Shown here one piece after another: positions 8,917 to 22,000 of a DNA stretch of 64,000 bases (positions within the stretch are counted from its first letter, which is position 1; every line of letters begins with the position of its first letter). A model generated the notes under the pieces. It worked only from the letters and a program-made list of their open reading frames with translations. It was not told where the DNA came from and searched no databases. The DNA is from Costus lasius (Eukaryota > Streptophyta > Magnoliopsida > Zingiberales > Costaceae): the NCBI GenBank assembly GCA_027563935.2, contig CM050454.1, forward strand, positions 25,789,501-25,853,500, written 5' to 3'. The position numbers and the translations under genes were made by a program.

Positions 8917-11900
8917 ATGAACTTCAATGTGCGATCCCTACTGGAAAGGGAGAATTTGCTGGGCCGAACTTCTCTGACTGGTTTGGACACCTTAAGATCG
9001 TACTTAAGGCAGAGAGGAAACTGTATGTCCTCGAGATGGCGATACCGCCTCAGCCCGCTCCGAACGCCGCAAGGGCGGTTCGGGAAGCCTATGAAAAGCA
9101 CGTCAATGATAGCATTGATGTCGCTTGCCTGATGCTAGCGTCTATGACGCCACCGCTGCAGCGTCAGCATGAGGATATGTCTGCTATAGACATGATAGCG
9201 AACCTCAAGATGCTGTATGCTGCACAGGCGAGGACAGAACGCTATAACTTGACGAAGCTTTTCTTTCAGAGCAAACTGGCTGAAGGGAGCCCAGTGGGAG
9301 CTCACGTGCTCAAGATGATTGGGCACAAGGAGGCTCTAGAGAAACTGGGGCATACCATCAACCAGGAGCTTGCTGTGGATATTATTCTGCAGTCTCTCCC
9401 GCCTTCATTCGACGCGTTCATTATTAATTTTAATATGAACAAAATCGATTGTACTCCGGCAGAGCTGCTCAATATGCTCTTGACCACTGAGGAGACTCTG
9501 AAGGGTAAGCCTTCGACCTCTGTCTTAATGGTTCCTTCTAGGAACAAGAAGAAGGGGAAGAAGGGCAAGACCCCTGTCAAGAGCTACAGCAAGGCTTTGA
9601 AGCAAAAGGTCAAGCGGTCCAAGGAATACAGATGTTTCCACTGTGGCCAGCTGGGTCACTGGAAAAAGGACTGTAAAGCGCTCCAAGGAGATAAGAGGGG
9701 AAGCATCGCTTCTGGCTCAGGTATATTCGTGACTGAGGTCATGTTTTCATCTTCTTCTATATCATGGGTGTTGGACACTGCATGTGGAGTTCACATTTGT
9801 TCAAATGTACAGGAACTCAAGAGAAGAAGGCAGGTGGGACAGCATGAGGTGGACCTACGCGTTGGAAACGGGGCACGGGTTGCTGCTGTTGCTGTAGGAG
9901 ACTATTTCATTTCTTTACCATCTGGACTTGTATTGGAACTAAACAGTTGTTATTTTGTTCCCAGTATTACTAAAAATATTATCTCCATTCCTGCTCTTGT
10001 CATGAAGGGATTTTCCTTTGAATGCAATATTTCAAAGTGTGTTTTATCTTATGATAATATTGTTTATGCAACTGGTTCAATTAGCAATGGGTTATTCATG
10101 TTGGACATGGAGCGTTCTATACAAAATATTGATATTAAGAAAGCCAAGTATGCTGATGACAGCACCTTGCTATGGCATAGTCGTTTAGGCCATATAAACG
10201 AGAAACGCATTAAGCGGTTGCATGATCATGGACTGCTGGGGTCATTCTCCTACAAGGAGATTGATACATGCAAAGCTTGTTTGATGGGCAAAATGACGAA
10301 GTCACCTTTTCCTCACAAAGGTCAAAGGGCTTCAGGTTTACTTGACCTTATACACAGTGATGTGTGTGGGCCATTTAGTAAACATGCCAGAGGTGGCTAT
10401 CAGTACTTCATTACCTTTACTGATGATTTCAGTAGGTATGGCTATGTCTTTTTAATGAGACATAAGAGTGAATCTTTTGACAAGTTCAAAGAGTTCAAGA
10501 ATGAAGTACAGAATCAGCTAGGCCGAAATATCAAGGCACTTCGCTCAGATCGAGGTGGAGAATACTTGAGTCATACGTTTACTGACTATCTGAAGGAGTG
10601 TGGGATTATCTCACAGCTCACTCCGCCAGGAACACCGCAATGGAATGGTGTGTCCGAGAGGAGAAATAGAACGTTACTTGATATGGTTCGTTCTATGATG
10701 AGTCAGGCTTCTTTACCCAACTCCTTTTGGGGTTTTGCACTGGAAACAGCTGCAAAGGTACTAAACCGAGTGCCATCCAAGGCCGTTTCAAAGACGCCAT
10801 ATGAGTTATGGTATGGGAAACAGCCGAGCTTAACATTTATCAGGATCTGGGGTTGCGAGGCTTATGTCAAAAAGCTCGCCTCTGGGAAACTAGAGAGCAG
10901 ATCTGACAAATGTATCTTTGTCGGTTACCCTAAGGAAACTAAGGGTTATTATTTCTTCGATCCCAAGGAGAACAAGGTTTTTGTTGCTCGGACGGCCATA
11001 TTTCTTGAGAAGGAGTTTCTTCTGCAAGAGGCCAGTGGGAGAGAAATAAAGCTGGATGAGAATCCAGAGGAAGGACAAAGTGCTCAAGCACAGTTGGATG
11101 AGCCTGAGCCGGTAGATCAGGTTATTGAACATCCTGAGGCTCAGATATCACGGGAACTGCGAAGATCGGGAAGGATTCGTCGACAGCCTGAGCGCTATGA
11201 CGGAGTCTACATCATTGATAATGATGAACCCCTCACTTATGCAGATGCGGTCAATGGACCGGAGTCAGCGAGATGGCTTGAAGCTATGCGCGCCGAGATG
11301 GACTCCATGTCAGATAACCAAGTTTGGGATTTGGTTGATCCGCCTCCGGGAGTAATCCCTATAGGCTGTAAATGGATCTTCAAGAAGAAGATTGACATGG
11401 ATGGTAACGTGGTTACCTATAAAGGCAGGCTAGTTGCGAAAGGTTTCAAACAAATCTACGGGATAGATTATGATGAAACTTTCTCACCTGTAGCTATGTT
11501 TAAGTCTATTCGGATTCTTTTCGCGATAGCTGCATATTATGATTATGAGATCTGGCAGATGGATGTGAAAACAGCTTTCCTTAATGGAAATCTGGATGAG
11601 GATGTGTATATGACACAGCCTGAGGGTTTCACTAATCCATCAGATCGTCATAAGATATGCAAGTTAAAGAAGTCCATTTATGGACTTAAGCAAGCATCGA
11701 GAAGCTGGAATATTCGTTTTGATGAATCAGTCACTGAATTTGGTTTCATCAAGAACGAGGATGACCCGTGTGTATATAAGAGGTTTAGTGGGAGCGTGAT
11801 TACTTTCCTAGTCCTCTACGTCGATGATATCTTGATCATTGGAAATGACATTCCTGAAATGCATGCTGTGAAGGCATGGCTGAGGAAATGTTTCCAGATG

Positions 11901-12800
11901 AAAGATTTAGGAGAAGCAGCCTATGTATTAGGTGTGAAGATCTACAGGGATAGATCTAAGAGGCTTCTCGGGCTGTGCCAGAGTACTTACATCGATAAAG
12001 TCCTGGAGAGATTTCATTTAGAGAATTCTAAACGAGGATATCTTCCAGTCAGACATGGTCTGAATCTTTCGAAGAGTCAGTGTCCACAAACACAGACTGA
12101 GAAAGATGAAATGGACAATACGCCTTATGCTTCGGCTATTGGATCCATTATGTATGCGATGTTGTGTACTCGCCCAGACGTCGCTTACGGGTTAAGCGTG
12201 ACCAGTCGTTTCCAAAGTAATCCAGGTATGGCGCACTGGATTGCAGTCAAGAACATCTTAAAATATCTGCGGAGGACCAAAGATATGTTCTTGATATATG
12301 GTGGTCAGGAAGAACTCAGTATAGAAGGATATACTGACGCTTCGTTCCAGTCGGACCAGGATGATTTCCGATCGCAATCAGGCTATGTTTTTAGCTTGAA
12401 TGGAGGAGCAGTGGTGTGGAAGAGTTTCAAACAGTCAACTGTTGCTGATTCCACAACAGAAGCCGAGTATGTTGCAGCCTCGGAAGCATCCAAGGAGGCA
12501 GTGTGGATTCGTAAGTTCGTGAGAGAACTTGGTGTTGTTCCTTCGAGTGCAGATCCTTTGGTTATCTTCTGTGATAACACTGGAGCAATCGCACAAGCAA
12601 AGGAACCACGGTCGCACCAGAAGTCCAAGCACATACAAAGACGGTTTCATTTGATCAGGGAGATCATTGATCGTGGCGAGATCAAAGTTTGCAAGGTACA
12701 TACAGATGACAATCTGGCAGACCCGCTTACCAAGCCTCTGGCGCAGCAGAAGCATGAGAAGCACTGTAATAATATGGGTTTGAGATTTCTCAACCATTAG
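8917..12800 (+). pseudogene. A0 copia gag-pol polyprotein, single-base frameshift near the start
   Basis: Compared with A1, one G is missing near 8954, about 13 codons after the ATG at 8917-8919, so the normal start is out of frame. From the internal ATG at 9036 the frame is open for 1254 residues to the stop at 12798-12800. It contains a CCHC knuckle (CFHCGQLGHWKKDC), protease (WVLDTACG), integrase with HHCC and catalytic D, D, E (HSDVCGPF, RSDRGGEY, GVSERRNR), reverse transcriptase with YVDD, and RNase H (YTDAS, TTEAEY). The domain order and the long match to BARE-1-type integrase place it in the Angela lineage. Use of the Met at 9036 (in MAIPPQPAPN) would lose about 40 residues of the capsid N-terminus; A1 has Thr at that position. 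The gene lacks only the proper gag start and could be helped by A1 proteins. Confidence 0.88.
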
Positions 12801-12803
12801 ATT

Positions 12804-12820
12804 AAGTGCAAGTGGGAGAT
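12804..12820 (+). promoter_or_regulatory. A0 polypurine tract
   Basis: AAGTGCAAGTGGGAGAT directly precedes the 3' LTR. Confidence 0.85.
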
Positions 12821-14489
12821 TGTTGGGGTATGCCCTTAGCCTAATGTTTGAGGCCTTGGGATTGTATCAGTATCATGTAATAAACTTTTATGTTTATAAA
12901 GGCATGGTTATTATTCAGGTTGTTACATTGTCTGCTGCAATATATGTTCTTCTGAATAATGTCTCAAAGCTGTTCAGCTGGGCTGACATGCTGTTGTGTC
13001 CTTAGTCGATATATCTTGGTGAACATGAGACAGCCTTGATATGGTTAAGACTAATATGTGTTCTAATCTTATAGGATGCTTCGAGCATGGAATAAGATGT
13101 AGACTCATGGGTACATTGGATGTACTGGACAGACCCTACTAGGATATTCAATTGCTTGTCACAATGTGAATATTCCTTGAGTATGACAAGTGGCACATTT
13201 CCTCTGACTTGAGATCACTTGTGTTTTCTAAATGATGATTGTCATTGTTTTGAGTTAGTTCAATATCATTTGAAACATAATGATTATAGACTATCTTGGA
13301 TGGTGAGCTTGAGTCATGTTAGGGCACTAGTGATAGACATAGGATTGCCGTCTCCTTGTTTAAGGAGTGTGATGTTCTAAAGGGGCCCCCTGGATGAGAT
13401 GATTGAGAAAGTGTATGGCCATACCCAGGTGACTATGTTCATCTGATCTAATCATGCTCATCATATTGGAGCTACAAGCTTGACACGCTTGTCCAATAAG
13501 AACATCCAGTGGCAAAGGAAATATGTATGCTTTGTGAGTTGATTCACACTTGTGCGTGGTTTGGGTGTAGTCTTGGAAGACTCTTTCCTTTATATCGGGA
13601 GACAGTGATGTGTTGCTAGATACCCCTCACTGATCGTGATAATGTAAATTATCGTTACCGACATTTAAAGGAAACCCTCAGGGTCGCACAATTTGATGAT
13701 ATGGCTTACTTAAGTCAGATCGTGAGGACTGAATTGTTTGGGTTCAGTTTAAAGGGATTTAATCTCTGATTGTAAGTGAGATCAAGTCTGATCATGTCTG
13801 ATTGACTAGGACTACAGATCGGTAAGCTTCGATTGAGAGAATGGATGCCAGATCGGTGAGATCAGAAGCATCTAGAGATCAACGGTCGGATCCAGAGCTT
13901 TAGGGTTCAATGTGATCTGGACTGATGGCTTGGGTCGAATGGTCTTTGAACCAGACCAAGTTGAACCGGCTCATGTAATGAGCGCATGGTTCAAGGCTTG
14001 GCGACATGTTCACTTGGCGTGAACGTTGGGGCAAGTGGTGGTTACTATTTTTAGTAACCATGATCTCCACTTGGATGTGGATCATGTTCGAAGAGACCAT
14101 ATTCCTCTATTCTCGCCATCTGATGTTTTCCTCTAGACGTTTTTGCGTGAGGCGACAACGTGAAGAAGAGAGGAAGTTTCGACCAAGCAAGGAGTTGCTC
14201 TCTCCCTTCCTTTTCGATCAAGGACACCTTGGAACTTTGCTAGAACAAGGAGCACCAAGGGTAGGCGCATTGATCATCTTGTGTGTGAAACTTAGGAGAA
14301 GGCTCGTTTGCGTCTTTCCTTCCAAAGCTTCATCAAACCGATGGCAATGGTATGAGTTTTCTTCATCCATTCAAATATTCGAAAGCTAGTTATATGACAT
14401 ATATAGATCTTTTGAAACCCTAATATCCCATGCGAAATTTTGTTGCGCCACCATATGGGTTTCTACCCCTTTAGAAGGGGTTCCCTTCA
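12821..14489 (+). repeat. A0 3' LTR
   Basis: It is nearly identical to 5445-7114. Differences seen by eye include a deleted T near 13553, G to A near 14033, A to T near 14124, C to A near 14244 and T to A near 14293. It ends TCCCTTCA and is followed directly by C-family LTR sequence. Confidence 0.95.
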
Positions 14490-15286
14490 GACCTCCCCCT
14501 TGTATTTTCGATTACCTCTTGATGAAATATATTGTCTATTAGTTGCCTAGCTTAATTAATTGTGTTAGTGTTCAAGTTCTCTTTAGCCGAGCCTCTTCTC
14601 CCTCTTCTAGTTCTTCACCGAAATCCTAAGAAGCCTCCTTCTTGTTTGTGTGCGCCACCACAAGGAGCCCTTCTTCACCCTCGGTTTGGAGCAAGAAGAG
14701 AAGCATCCTCGGCTTCAAGGAGTTCTCACCCTCTCGGATAAGTCTTCTTCTTCTTTACACTTCTTATTTTGACTCTAAGAACTCTTCTCTACACTCATAT
14801 TGGTTTATTTACATTGTAGCTTGCGCTTGGAGTGAGTAAAGAAGGGGCGCCTTCCCCCTTCCTTCTCTTTCTCCCCCTCCTTCTCTTTAGTTGCTTAATA
14901 TTAGCAAGGGAATTTGTGAGGCTTAACCTCACCCCTTGATTTACTCCTGTATTAAAATCCGTGGCTTGTACGGATCTTCTGTGTTTGCTTGTAAGCTCCA
15001 CCCTACACCTTCCATCAGAGTTGGACCGGTGAAGAACGGGAAGCACAGCCCTTCAATTCTCAAGGGCTGCACTGTAAGTTTATTTCCTGCAGTTACTGCT
15101 TTCTAGTGTAGAACTTTCTTACTGCTCTTAGTTAAACTCGAATTTTCTTATCTATTTAAAATACAAAAAAATTAGTTTTCTAAACCTCGTTAGTTTAATC
15201 TCGGTTTTCCTTATTATTAAGCTATCTATCAAAATCCGTTTTCAAAAGCGTTGTTTGAATGCTTTAGACCCCCCCGTCCTACATCA
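14490..15286 (+). repeat. C 5' LTR, first half missing
   Basis: It matches 40621-41425 of the 3' LTR and ends CCTACATCA. The first 832 bp of the LTR, including the TATA box, are missing, so this copy has no U3 promoter of its own. The poly-C tract has 7 C here and 15 in the 3' copy. Confidence 0.9.
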
Positions 15287-15289
15287 GCT

Positions 15290-15302
15290 TGGTATCAGAG
15301 CC
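15290..15302 (+). promoter_or_regulatory. C primer-binding site (initiator Met-tRNA)
   Basis: TGGTATCAGAGCC lies three bases after the LTR end. Confidence 0.95.
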
Positions 15303-15453
15303 AGGTTTGGCTCTTAGACTAGAAATTTTAAGCCTCAAAAACTTATTTTTCTACTTCTAAGCGGTCTTTGGATTTAGGTTGTTTGAAAGAAGTTGACTAC
15401 TTATCTTATCATTTTGGCTTTATTTTCAAAACCTATATCTTGTCAAAACACCC

Positions 15454-16109
15454 ATGCAAACTCGGTCTAAAACCCAACAACAAGAACAAAATCCCACCAT
15501 GGATCACAATGCTATAGATGAAAGGTTTGAGTTCTTAACTGAGCAGATAGGGACCCTTACCCGAAGCCTTAACCAACTTACTACTGAATTTCATGATTTT
15601 AGGGAGAGGTCTTCCCATCATGCTAGTGAACCACCTAGCCCTCATCATGTAGAAACCCAACAACCACCTGCGTGGAACGGGCATCAAACCCCAAACCGTG
15701 CAGGCGCTCAACCAACATGGAATGGATACCCCAATCCAAACCATGCGGGAAACCACCAACCCAATATGTGGAATGGACCTCCTATTCAAACCCCACCTCA
15801 ACCCAGATTTAGGGAGGATGATGTGCACCGCGCCATCAAACTCAACCCACCAACCTTCAATGGCTCCCTAGAACCCCGAGACTTCTTGGACTGGACAACC
15901 AAACTCGAACAATATTTCGAGTGGAGTATGATCCCTGAGCACAGCAAGGTCCGACTTGCAAAGTGCCTTCTTGAGGGAAATGCTAGGTTGTATTGGACCA
16001 ATGTAGAGAACAACCAACAAAGACTCAACCTTCCTCCCATAGACACCTGGCTAGAAATGCGCCAACAACTTAAACTGAAATATGTTCCCTCATATTTTCA
16101 GAGTAAGTT
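15454..16109 (+). pseudogene. C gag, N-terminal part, interrupted by D1
   Basis: The frame starts at ATG 15454 (MQTRSKTQQQ) and is about 218 codons long before D1 begins. The N-terminal third is a glutamine-rich, likely coiled stretch (FEFLTEQIGTLTRSLNQL). It is followed by a proline/asparagine-rich linker with repeated WNG motifs, and then a retrotransposon gag core (FNGSLEPRDFLDWTTKLEQYFEW, then ARLYWTNVE). The frame runs 70 bp into the inserted LTR and stops at 16177-16179, which is artificial. The true continuation is at 35829. The start is chosen as the first Met after the 167-bp leader; no other Met precedes the conserved part. Confidence 0.85.
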
Positions 16110-19069
16110 TGTAACATCCCACATTCTTAACCCCAAACAAATGGCACATTTCATAAAAGAAACAGGATGTTTCATATAAGATCGATCATATGCTAGGTAA
16201 AACCGAGTTCAAGAAAAACACGATCTGAAAAATTTTCTATAAATCCATACACACAAATTCACAAAACTCGAATCTCATAAATCTCATAAGGGTACCTGCC
16301 ACCACGCAATACTTGCACTAGACATATGCAAGTTACAGTTATATCAAAACCGATTGCCAAAAATACACATCAACTTCAATCTCAAAACAAATCCACAAAA
16401 TCGATTTTATAAACTGACACCAAACACCGAAACCAGGCTGAAGCCCGCGGTGACACAAAAATCAAATTCATAAGACTGCCATAACTGGCAACATACTTCA
16501 CATAGTTCACATGGTTCACAAAGTTCATATAACTCGTAGGGTTTAGCCACAACCGGCATCATAAGCATAAACACATTAAGGCCACAACCGGCATCATAAA
16601 TTCAATAAGCATAATTCACAGCATCCATATAATGCTAACTGCGCCCCTGCTCTACACCTGAAAATAGTGAGGGGTGAGCTACACAGCCCAGTGAGTGGAT
16701 AGTCTAATTGACCATCCAGAACATACACTCAAAAACATAGGCAAATTATTTTTAAAAATCTTTAACAGGATATCATGTCAACATATAACAACAATTCAAT
16801 GCAAAAGTCATATAAGCAGTCAAATGTACACACTAACATATAATAACCTCAGGTTCTAGAGTTATACTCTAAACCAACCGAACACACATATTCTAACCCA
16901 ACTAAACATACCAACACATATTTAACCTAGTTGTCCAGCATATTCAGTAGTGACCAATATGGTCTAACCCGGCTTGGCCAAAGCACTGGGAGCTGCAAAT
17001 CACATGCAACACAAACATGGACAGTGAATAGAATCAAGAGGTGGCCCCCGCCAGGTCACGACGTGGCACGTTGGTCTATCACGCCATAACACAAAACGAG
17101 AATGATGACATCAAGAGGTGGCCCCTGTCTGATCAAGACATGGCACTTTGGGTCTTATATCATTCCCAACACATAAAAGAGTAATGACATCAAGAGGTGG
17201 CCCCTGTCCGACCAAGACATGGCACTTTGGGTCAAAACTCGTTCTCCCAAAAGGTTCCTACTGGACAACAGACATATCTTATTTCATATTTCACAAAGGT
17301 GGACTCCTAAGTGTCAACTAGACTCTAGGATAGTCATCACAAAAATCATATCGGGCAGGCTGAACATCAACCCCCATCACAATAATCATAATAGGCAGGC
17401 TGAACATCAACCCCCTCACATATCACAATACAGGGCTGAAATTCAAACCCTTAACATATCACATAACAGGGCTGAAATTCAAACCCTTAACATATCACAT
17501 AAGGACTATCCCCTTGAGTTCATAGTTACACCTAGCCTTAGTCCTAACCATCACCACATAATATCCAAAATCACCTAATCACATAATGATCAAAAATCAC
17601 ATAATCACATAATGAAGATCATATAGTGTAGTCCTTATATTTCATGCTGATTAGTTCAGTGTAATCTTACTATGTTATCACCCAATTTTTCTCAAACAAG
17701 AATACATGCTACACCCATAAAGAAACATAAAATTAAAACAAGCAATCATAAAATTAACATAAAATATAAAACATGTATTCTTATAAATTACTTTACAAAT
17801 TACCACAAATTACCACAAGTAAACATGTTAACTACAATTATAAAGATTTCGGTTTAACTACAATTATCAAGGTTTCGGTTTTCATACATGCTATAAAAAT
17901 CCTTGATTTTATGTTACCAAAATTCCCTATAAAATACCTAGTTAACAAGAATTTTCATACTCAAAATTCCATGATTTAGTGTTACCAAAAAAATCCCTAA
18001 ATATCATACAAATTTCGGTTAAACAATCCTCAAGATTAATTCGGTTTTTACAACAAATTTTCAAGATTATTTCGGTTCTCATAGTTAATACCAAAATTCG
18101 GTTTTCATAACAATCATCATAATTTTCTTGCAATTTTCGATTTTTCACAAGATATATACATCCTTGAAATTTTCGGTTTTTCTCATGAAGAAACATCAAG
18201 GTTTCGGTTTTACACATAGTAATTTTTTTATGCAATCAAATTTATTATTTACCACAACTATTTGATAGAGTTCGAATAGGACACATATGGAAGGAATTAA
18301 GACACCCCACTCACCTCTTAAACCGTGAACAACAAGATGAAACTCCACAACAAAATCGTCCAAAGCCTTTGAAGTCACCCAAAGGCCTCCAAGAAATCGC
18401 CAAGAAAGTTTCACCTCAAGGAAAATTCGCTAAGGGGAAGAATATGAAGAAAGAACACCAAAAATCGCCTCCAAGCTTTCCAAGAGTCGCCAAGTTCTTT
18501 CAAGCCGCCACCTTAATTTTCTCAAGACTCCAAAATCGCCAATAATCCCACCCTAGCCGATATTACCACTTAAACTTTGGGTTTTTAAATTTTAAACCCA
18601 TTAACCAATTAATTCAAATAGGTTTAACCCATTTAACTCATAATTTCGAATTTTAAACCCAATAACCCAATATCTCATAATTAACCAATTAATTTAATTA
18701 ACTTAACCATTAACCATTCACTTAAACGAAATCCATTAAGGATTTAATTAACCAATAAGGTCTAATTAATTAACCAATAAGGTCTAATTAATTAACCAAT
18801 AATTTACAACCCATAAATCCTAATTAATTTAACATGAACAACCAATAATAATTTATCATAAATTAACAGCCAATAATCAAACAAATAATCTCTAATTAAT
18901 TTACAATAAATTAATAACCAAAAATCTCTAGTTAATTAACTATACTTTATCAACCACAAATCTCTGGTTAATTAACTATTAACAACCAATACATAGAAAA
19001 TATCACAATCAATAATTTTATTTAAATCAAAATAATGCTTACCAGGACTTAAGATCCTTGGATCTTACA
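16110..19069 (-). repeat. D1 3' LTR
   Basis: On the plus strand it reads TGTAACATCCC to GGATCTTACA. It contains repeated GGTGGCCCC blocks (17035-17230), many copies of TTTCGGTTTT or AACCGAAA motifs (17860-18220) and a long AT-rich part (18590-19020). Open frames inside (17219-17578, 17942-18235 and others) occur identically in the other LTR and have no recognisable domain. Confidence 0.92.
17035..17230. repeat. 77-79 bp tandem repeat in D LTR
   Basis: Three units start at 17035, 17112 and 17191, each beginning CAAGAGGTGGCCCC and containing GACRTGGCAC. The same repeat is in the other D1 LTR (about 33788-33983) and, reversed, in D2 on both sides of the solo LTR (about 49425-49550 and 51300-51430). 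Confidence 0.8.
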
Positions 19070-19082
19070 TTCCTCCCTCCTT
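19070..19082 (-). promoter_or_regulatory. D1 polypurine tract
   Basis: TTCCTCCCTCCTT on the plus strand is a pure purine run on the minus strand, directly next to the 3' LTR. Confidence 0.85.
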
Positions 19083-19098
19083 ATAAAGCTTTAGTCCT

Positions 19099-22000
19099 CT
19101 AAAGCTCAGCATCCATATCATCAAAGAGGTAAGCATAATTTTTCCTCATATCAGCTTCAGTTTCCCATGTCGCTTCTTCAACTGATTGATTTCCCCAGAT
19201 AACCTTTACCAAAGGTATAGTCTTGTTCCTCAGAACTTTATCCTTTCTATCCACAATCCGGAGAGGTCTTTCCTCAAAAGTCAAGTCACTCTGAATCTGA
19301 AGGGGTTCCAACTCCAACACATGAGATGGATCAGGATGATATTTCCTCAAAGTAGAGACATGGAATACATTATGCACATGATCCATAGCAGGAGGTAAAG
19401 CTAATCGGTAAGCCACTGGACCAACTCTCTCAATAATATCAAAAGGGCCTACAAACCTAGGGCTCAACTTGCCCTTTTTGCCAAATCTCATAACACCCTT
19501 TGTAGGTGACACCTTCAAGAACACATGATCCCCTACCATAAACTCCAAGGAACGACGATGTCATCAGCATAACTCTTCTGTCTGTCCCGAGCAATTTTCA
19601 GTTTATCCCGGATCTCTCTGACCTTATCAGTAGTCTCCTGTACTGCATCAGATCTCAAAATCATTCTGTCACCAGTTTCCTCTCAACACAAGGGAGTCCT
19701 ACACCTTCTCCCATACAAAGCCTCATAAGGAGCCATCTGAATACTGGAGTGGAAACTATTATTATAAGTGAACTCTATCAAAGATAGATCCCGGTTCCAC
19801 TCAGAACTCCAATCAACCACATAGGCTCTCAACAAATCTTCTAGAGTCTGTATAGTACGCTCTGTCTGGCCATCAGACTGAGGATGGTATGCTGTACTAA
19901 AACTCAACTTAGTACCCAAACCCTCCTGTAAACTCCTCCAAAATCTGGACAGAAATCGAGAATCCCTATCAGACACAATATCAACTGGCACTCCATGTAG
20001 TCTGACTATCTCATCAATGTACAATCTGGCCAGTCTCTCTAAAGAATAAGTCATTTTAATCGGAAGAAAATGGGCTGATTTGGTGAGTCTATCAACAATC
20101 ACCCAAATAGCATCATGACCCAATCTGGTTCTGGGCAAACCACACACAAAATCCATACTGATGCATTCCCACTTCCACTCAGGAATAGGAAGAGACTGCA
20201 ACAAACCCCCAGGCTTCTGGTGTTCGGCCTTTATAGTCTGACAGGTCAAACACCTAGAGACAAAATCAAGCACTTCTTTCTTCATACCCGGCCACCAAAA
20301 ACTTTTCTTGAGGTCTTGATACATCTTAGTCACGCCAGGATGTAGAGAATATTTGGAGTTATGGCTGTCCTCCAATATTTCGTTCCTCAAGCTCGGTTCC
20401 TCCGGGACACATACCCTTCCACGAAACCGAAGAATACCATCATCAGACAGGCTAAAATCCTGAACCGCGCCATCAACCAGACTATCCCTGATCTGAACTA
20501 ATCTCGGATCCACAGACTGCTGACCTCTGATCTTCTGCAACAAAGCAGACTGTACTCTGAGAAAAGCCACATAACCCGACTGAACTCTAGGAGTAACACT
20601 GATCCTGAGATCGCTGAACTCCTGCAGTAACCGCCACTCACTGACTCGTAAAGCAGCTACTGAAGTAACTGGATGTCTGCTCAGAGCATCCGCCACTACA
20701 TTGGCCTTTCCAGCCTGATACTGAATAGAGAAGTCATAGTCTTTGATCAACTCCATCCATCTCCTCTGTCTCATGTTCAAGTCCTTCTGAGTGAAGATAT
20801 ACTTGAGACTTTGGTGATCAGTGAACAGATCAAACTCCTGACCCAACAAATAGTGACGCCATATCTTCAAAGCAAAGACTACGGCCGCCAACTCTAAATC
20901 ATGAGTAGGATAGTTCAGTTCATACTCCTTCAGTTGTCTCGAAGCATAGGCTACCACAGAACCACTCTGCATCAATACACAACCCAACCCTTTGCCAGAA
21001 GCATCTGTATAAACAGTAAACCTTTCCCCATCACTAGGAATAATGAGGATCGGTGTACTAGTCAATCTCCTTTTCAGCTCTTGAAAGCTCTCTTCACACT
21101 TATCATCCCAAATAAACTTGGCCTCCTTTCTGGTTAATTTAGTTAAAGGACCCGCCAACTTGGAGAATCCCTCAACAAATCGCCGGTAGTAACCTGCCAA
21201 ACCCAGAAAACTCCTGATCTCAGTAGCACTAGTCGGCCTTCCCCAATTGAGAATGGCTTGCACTTTAACTGGATCCACAGACACCCCCTGACTAGAAATC
21301 ACATGTCCCAGAAAACTGATCTTTTCCAGCCAGAATTCACACTTACTAGCCTTGGCATACAACCGATTCTTCCTCAGAACCTCCAGCACTCTGCGCAAGT
21401 CACTGACATGATCTGAAGTAGTCTGAGAGTATACCAAAATATCGTCTATGAAGACTACCACACAAGAATCAAGCAGCTCATGGAATACCCTGTTCATCAA
21501 ATCCATGAAAACAGCAGGTGCATTTGTCAGTCCAAAAGGCATAACCAAGAATTCGAAATGCCCATACCTGGTCCTGAAAGCAGTCTTAAATATATCCTCA
21601 TCCTTGACTCTAAGCTGATAATACCCTGATCTCAGATCAATCTTAGAGAACACTGTAGCTCCCTGTAACTGATCAAATAGATCATCAATTCTGGGAAGAG
21701 GATACTTATTCTTGATAGTCACTTGGTTCAATTGCCTGTAGTCTATACACATCCTCAGGGTTCCATCTTTCTTCTTTACAAATAGCACTGGCGCTCCCCA
21801 AGGTGAAGCACTAGGCCGAATGTACCCTTTCTCTAACAATTCCTCCAGCTGTTTCTTAAGCTCGGCCAACTCTGAAGTAGCCATACGATAAGGAGCTCTG
21901 GAGATAGGTGCCGTACCTGGCGCCAACTCAATGCCAAATTCTACTTCTCTTATTGGTGGCAAGCCTGAAAATTCCTCAGAGAACACATCAGGAAATTCTT

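Larger units (their letters stand above)
5445..14489 (+). mobile_element. A0: complete Angela-like copia retrotransposon with a gag frameshift
   Basis: The parts appear in order: 5' LTR 5445-7114, PBS 7117-7128, leader to 8916, gag-pol 8917-12800, polypurine tract 12804-12820, 3' LTR 12821-14489. The two LTRs (1670 and 1669 bp) differ by a handful of substitutions and one single-base indel by eye, so insertion was recent. The flanking 5-mers are ATTCA on the left and GACCT on the right, so there is no target-site duplication. The right flank is the middle of the C 5' LTR. Confidence 0.9.

Noticed and set aside
17219..17578. 119-codon frame in D1 LTR (also 33973-34332)
   Set aside because: It is tandem-repeat-derived, present in both LTRs, rich in repeated NISHNRAEIQTL blocks; no support for a protein.
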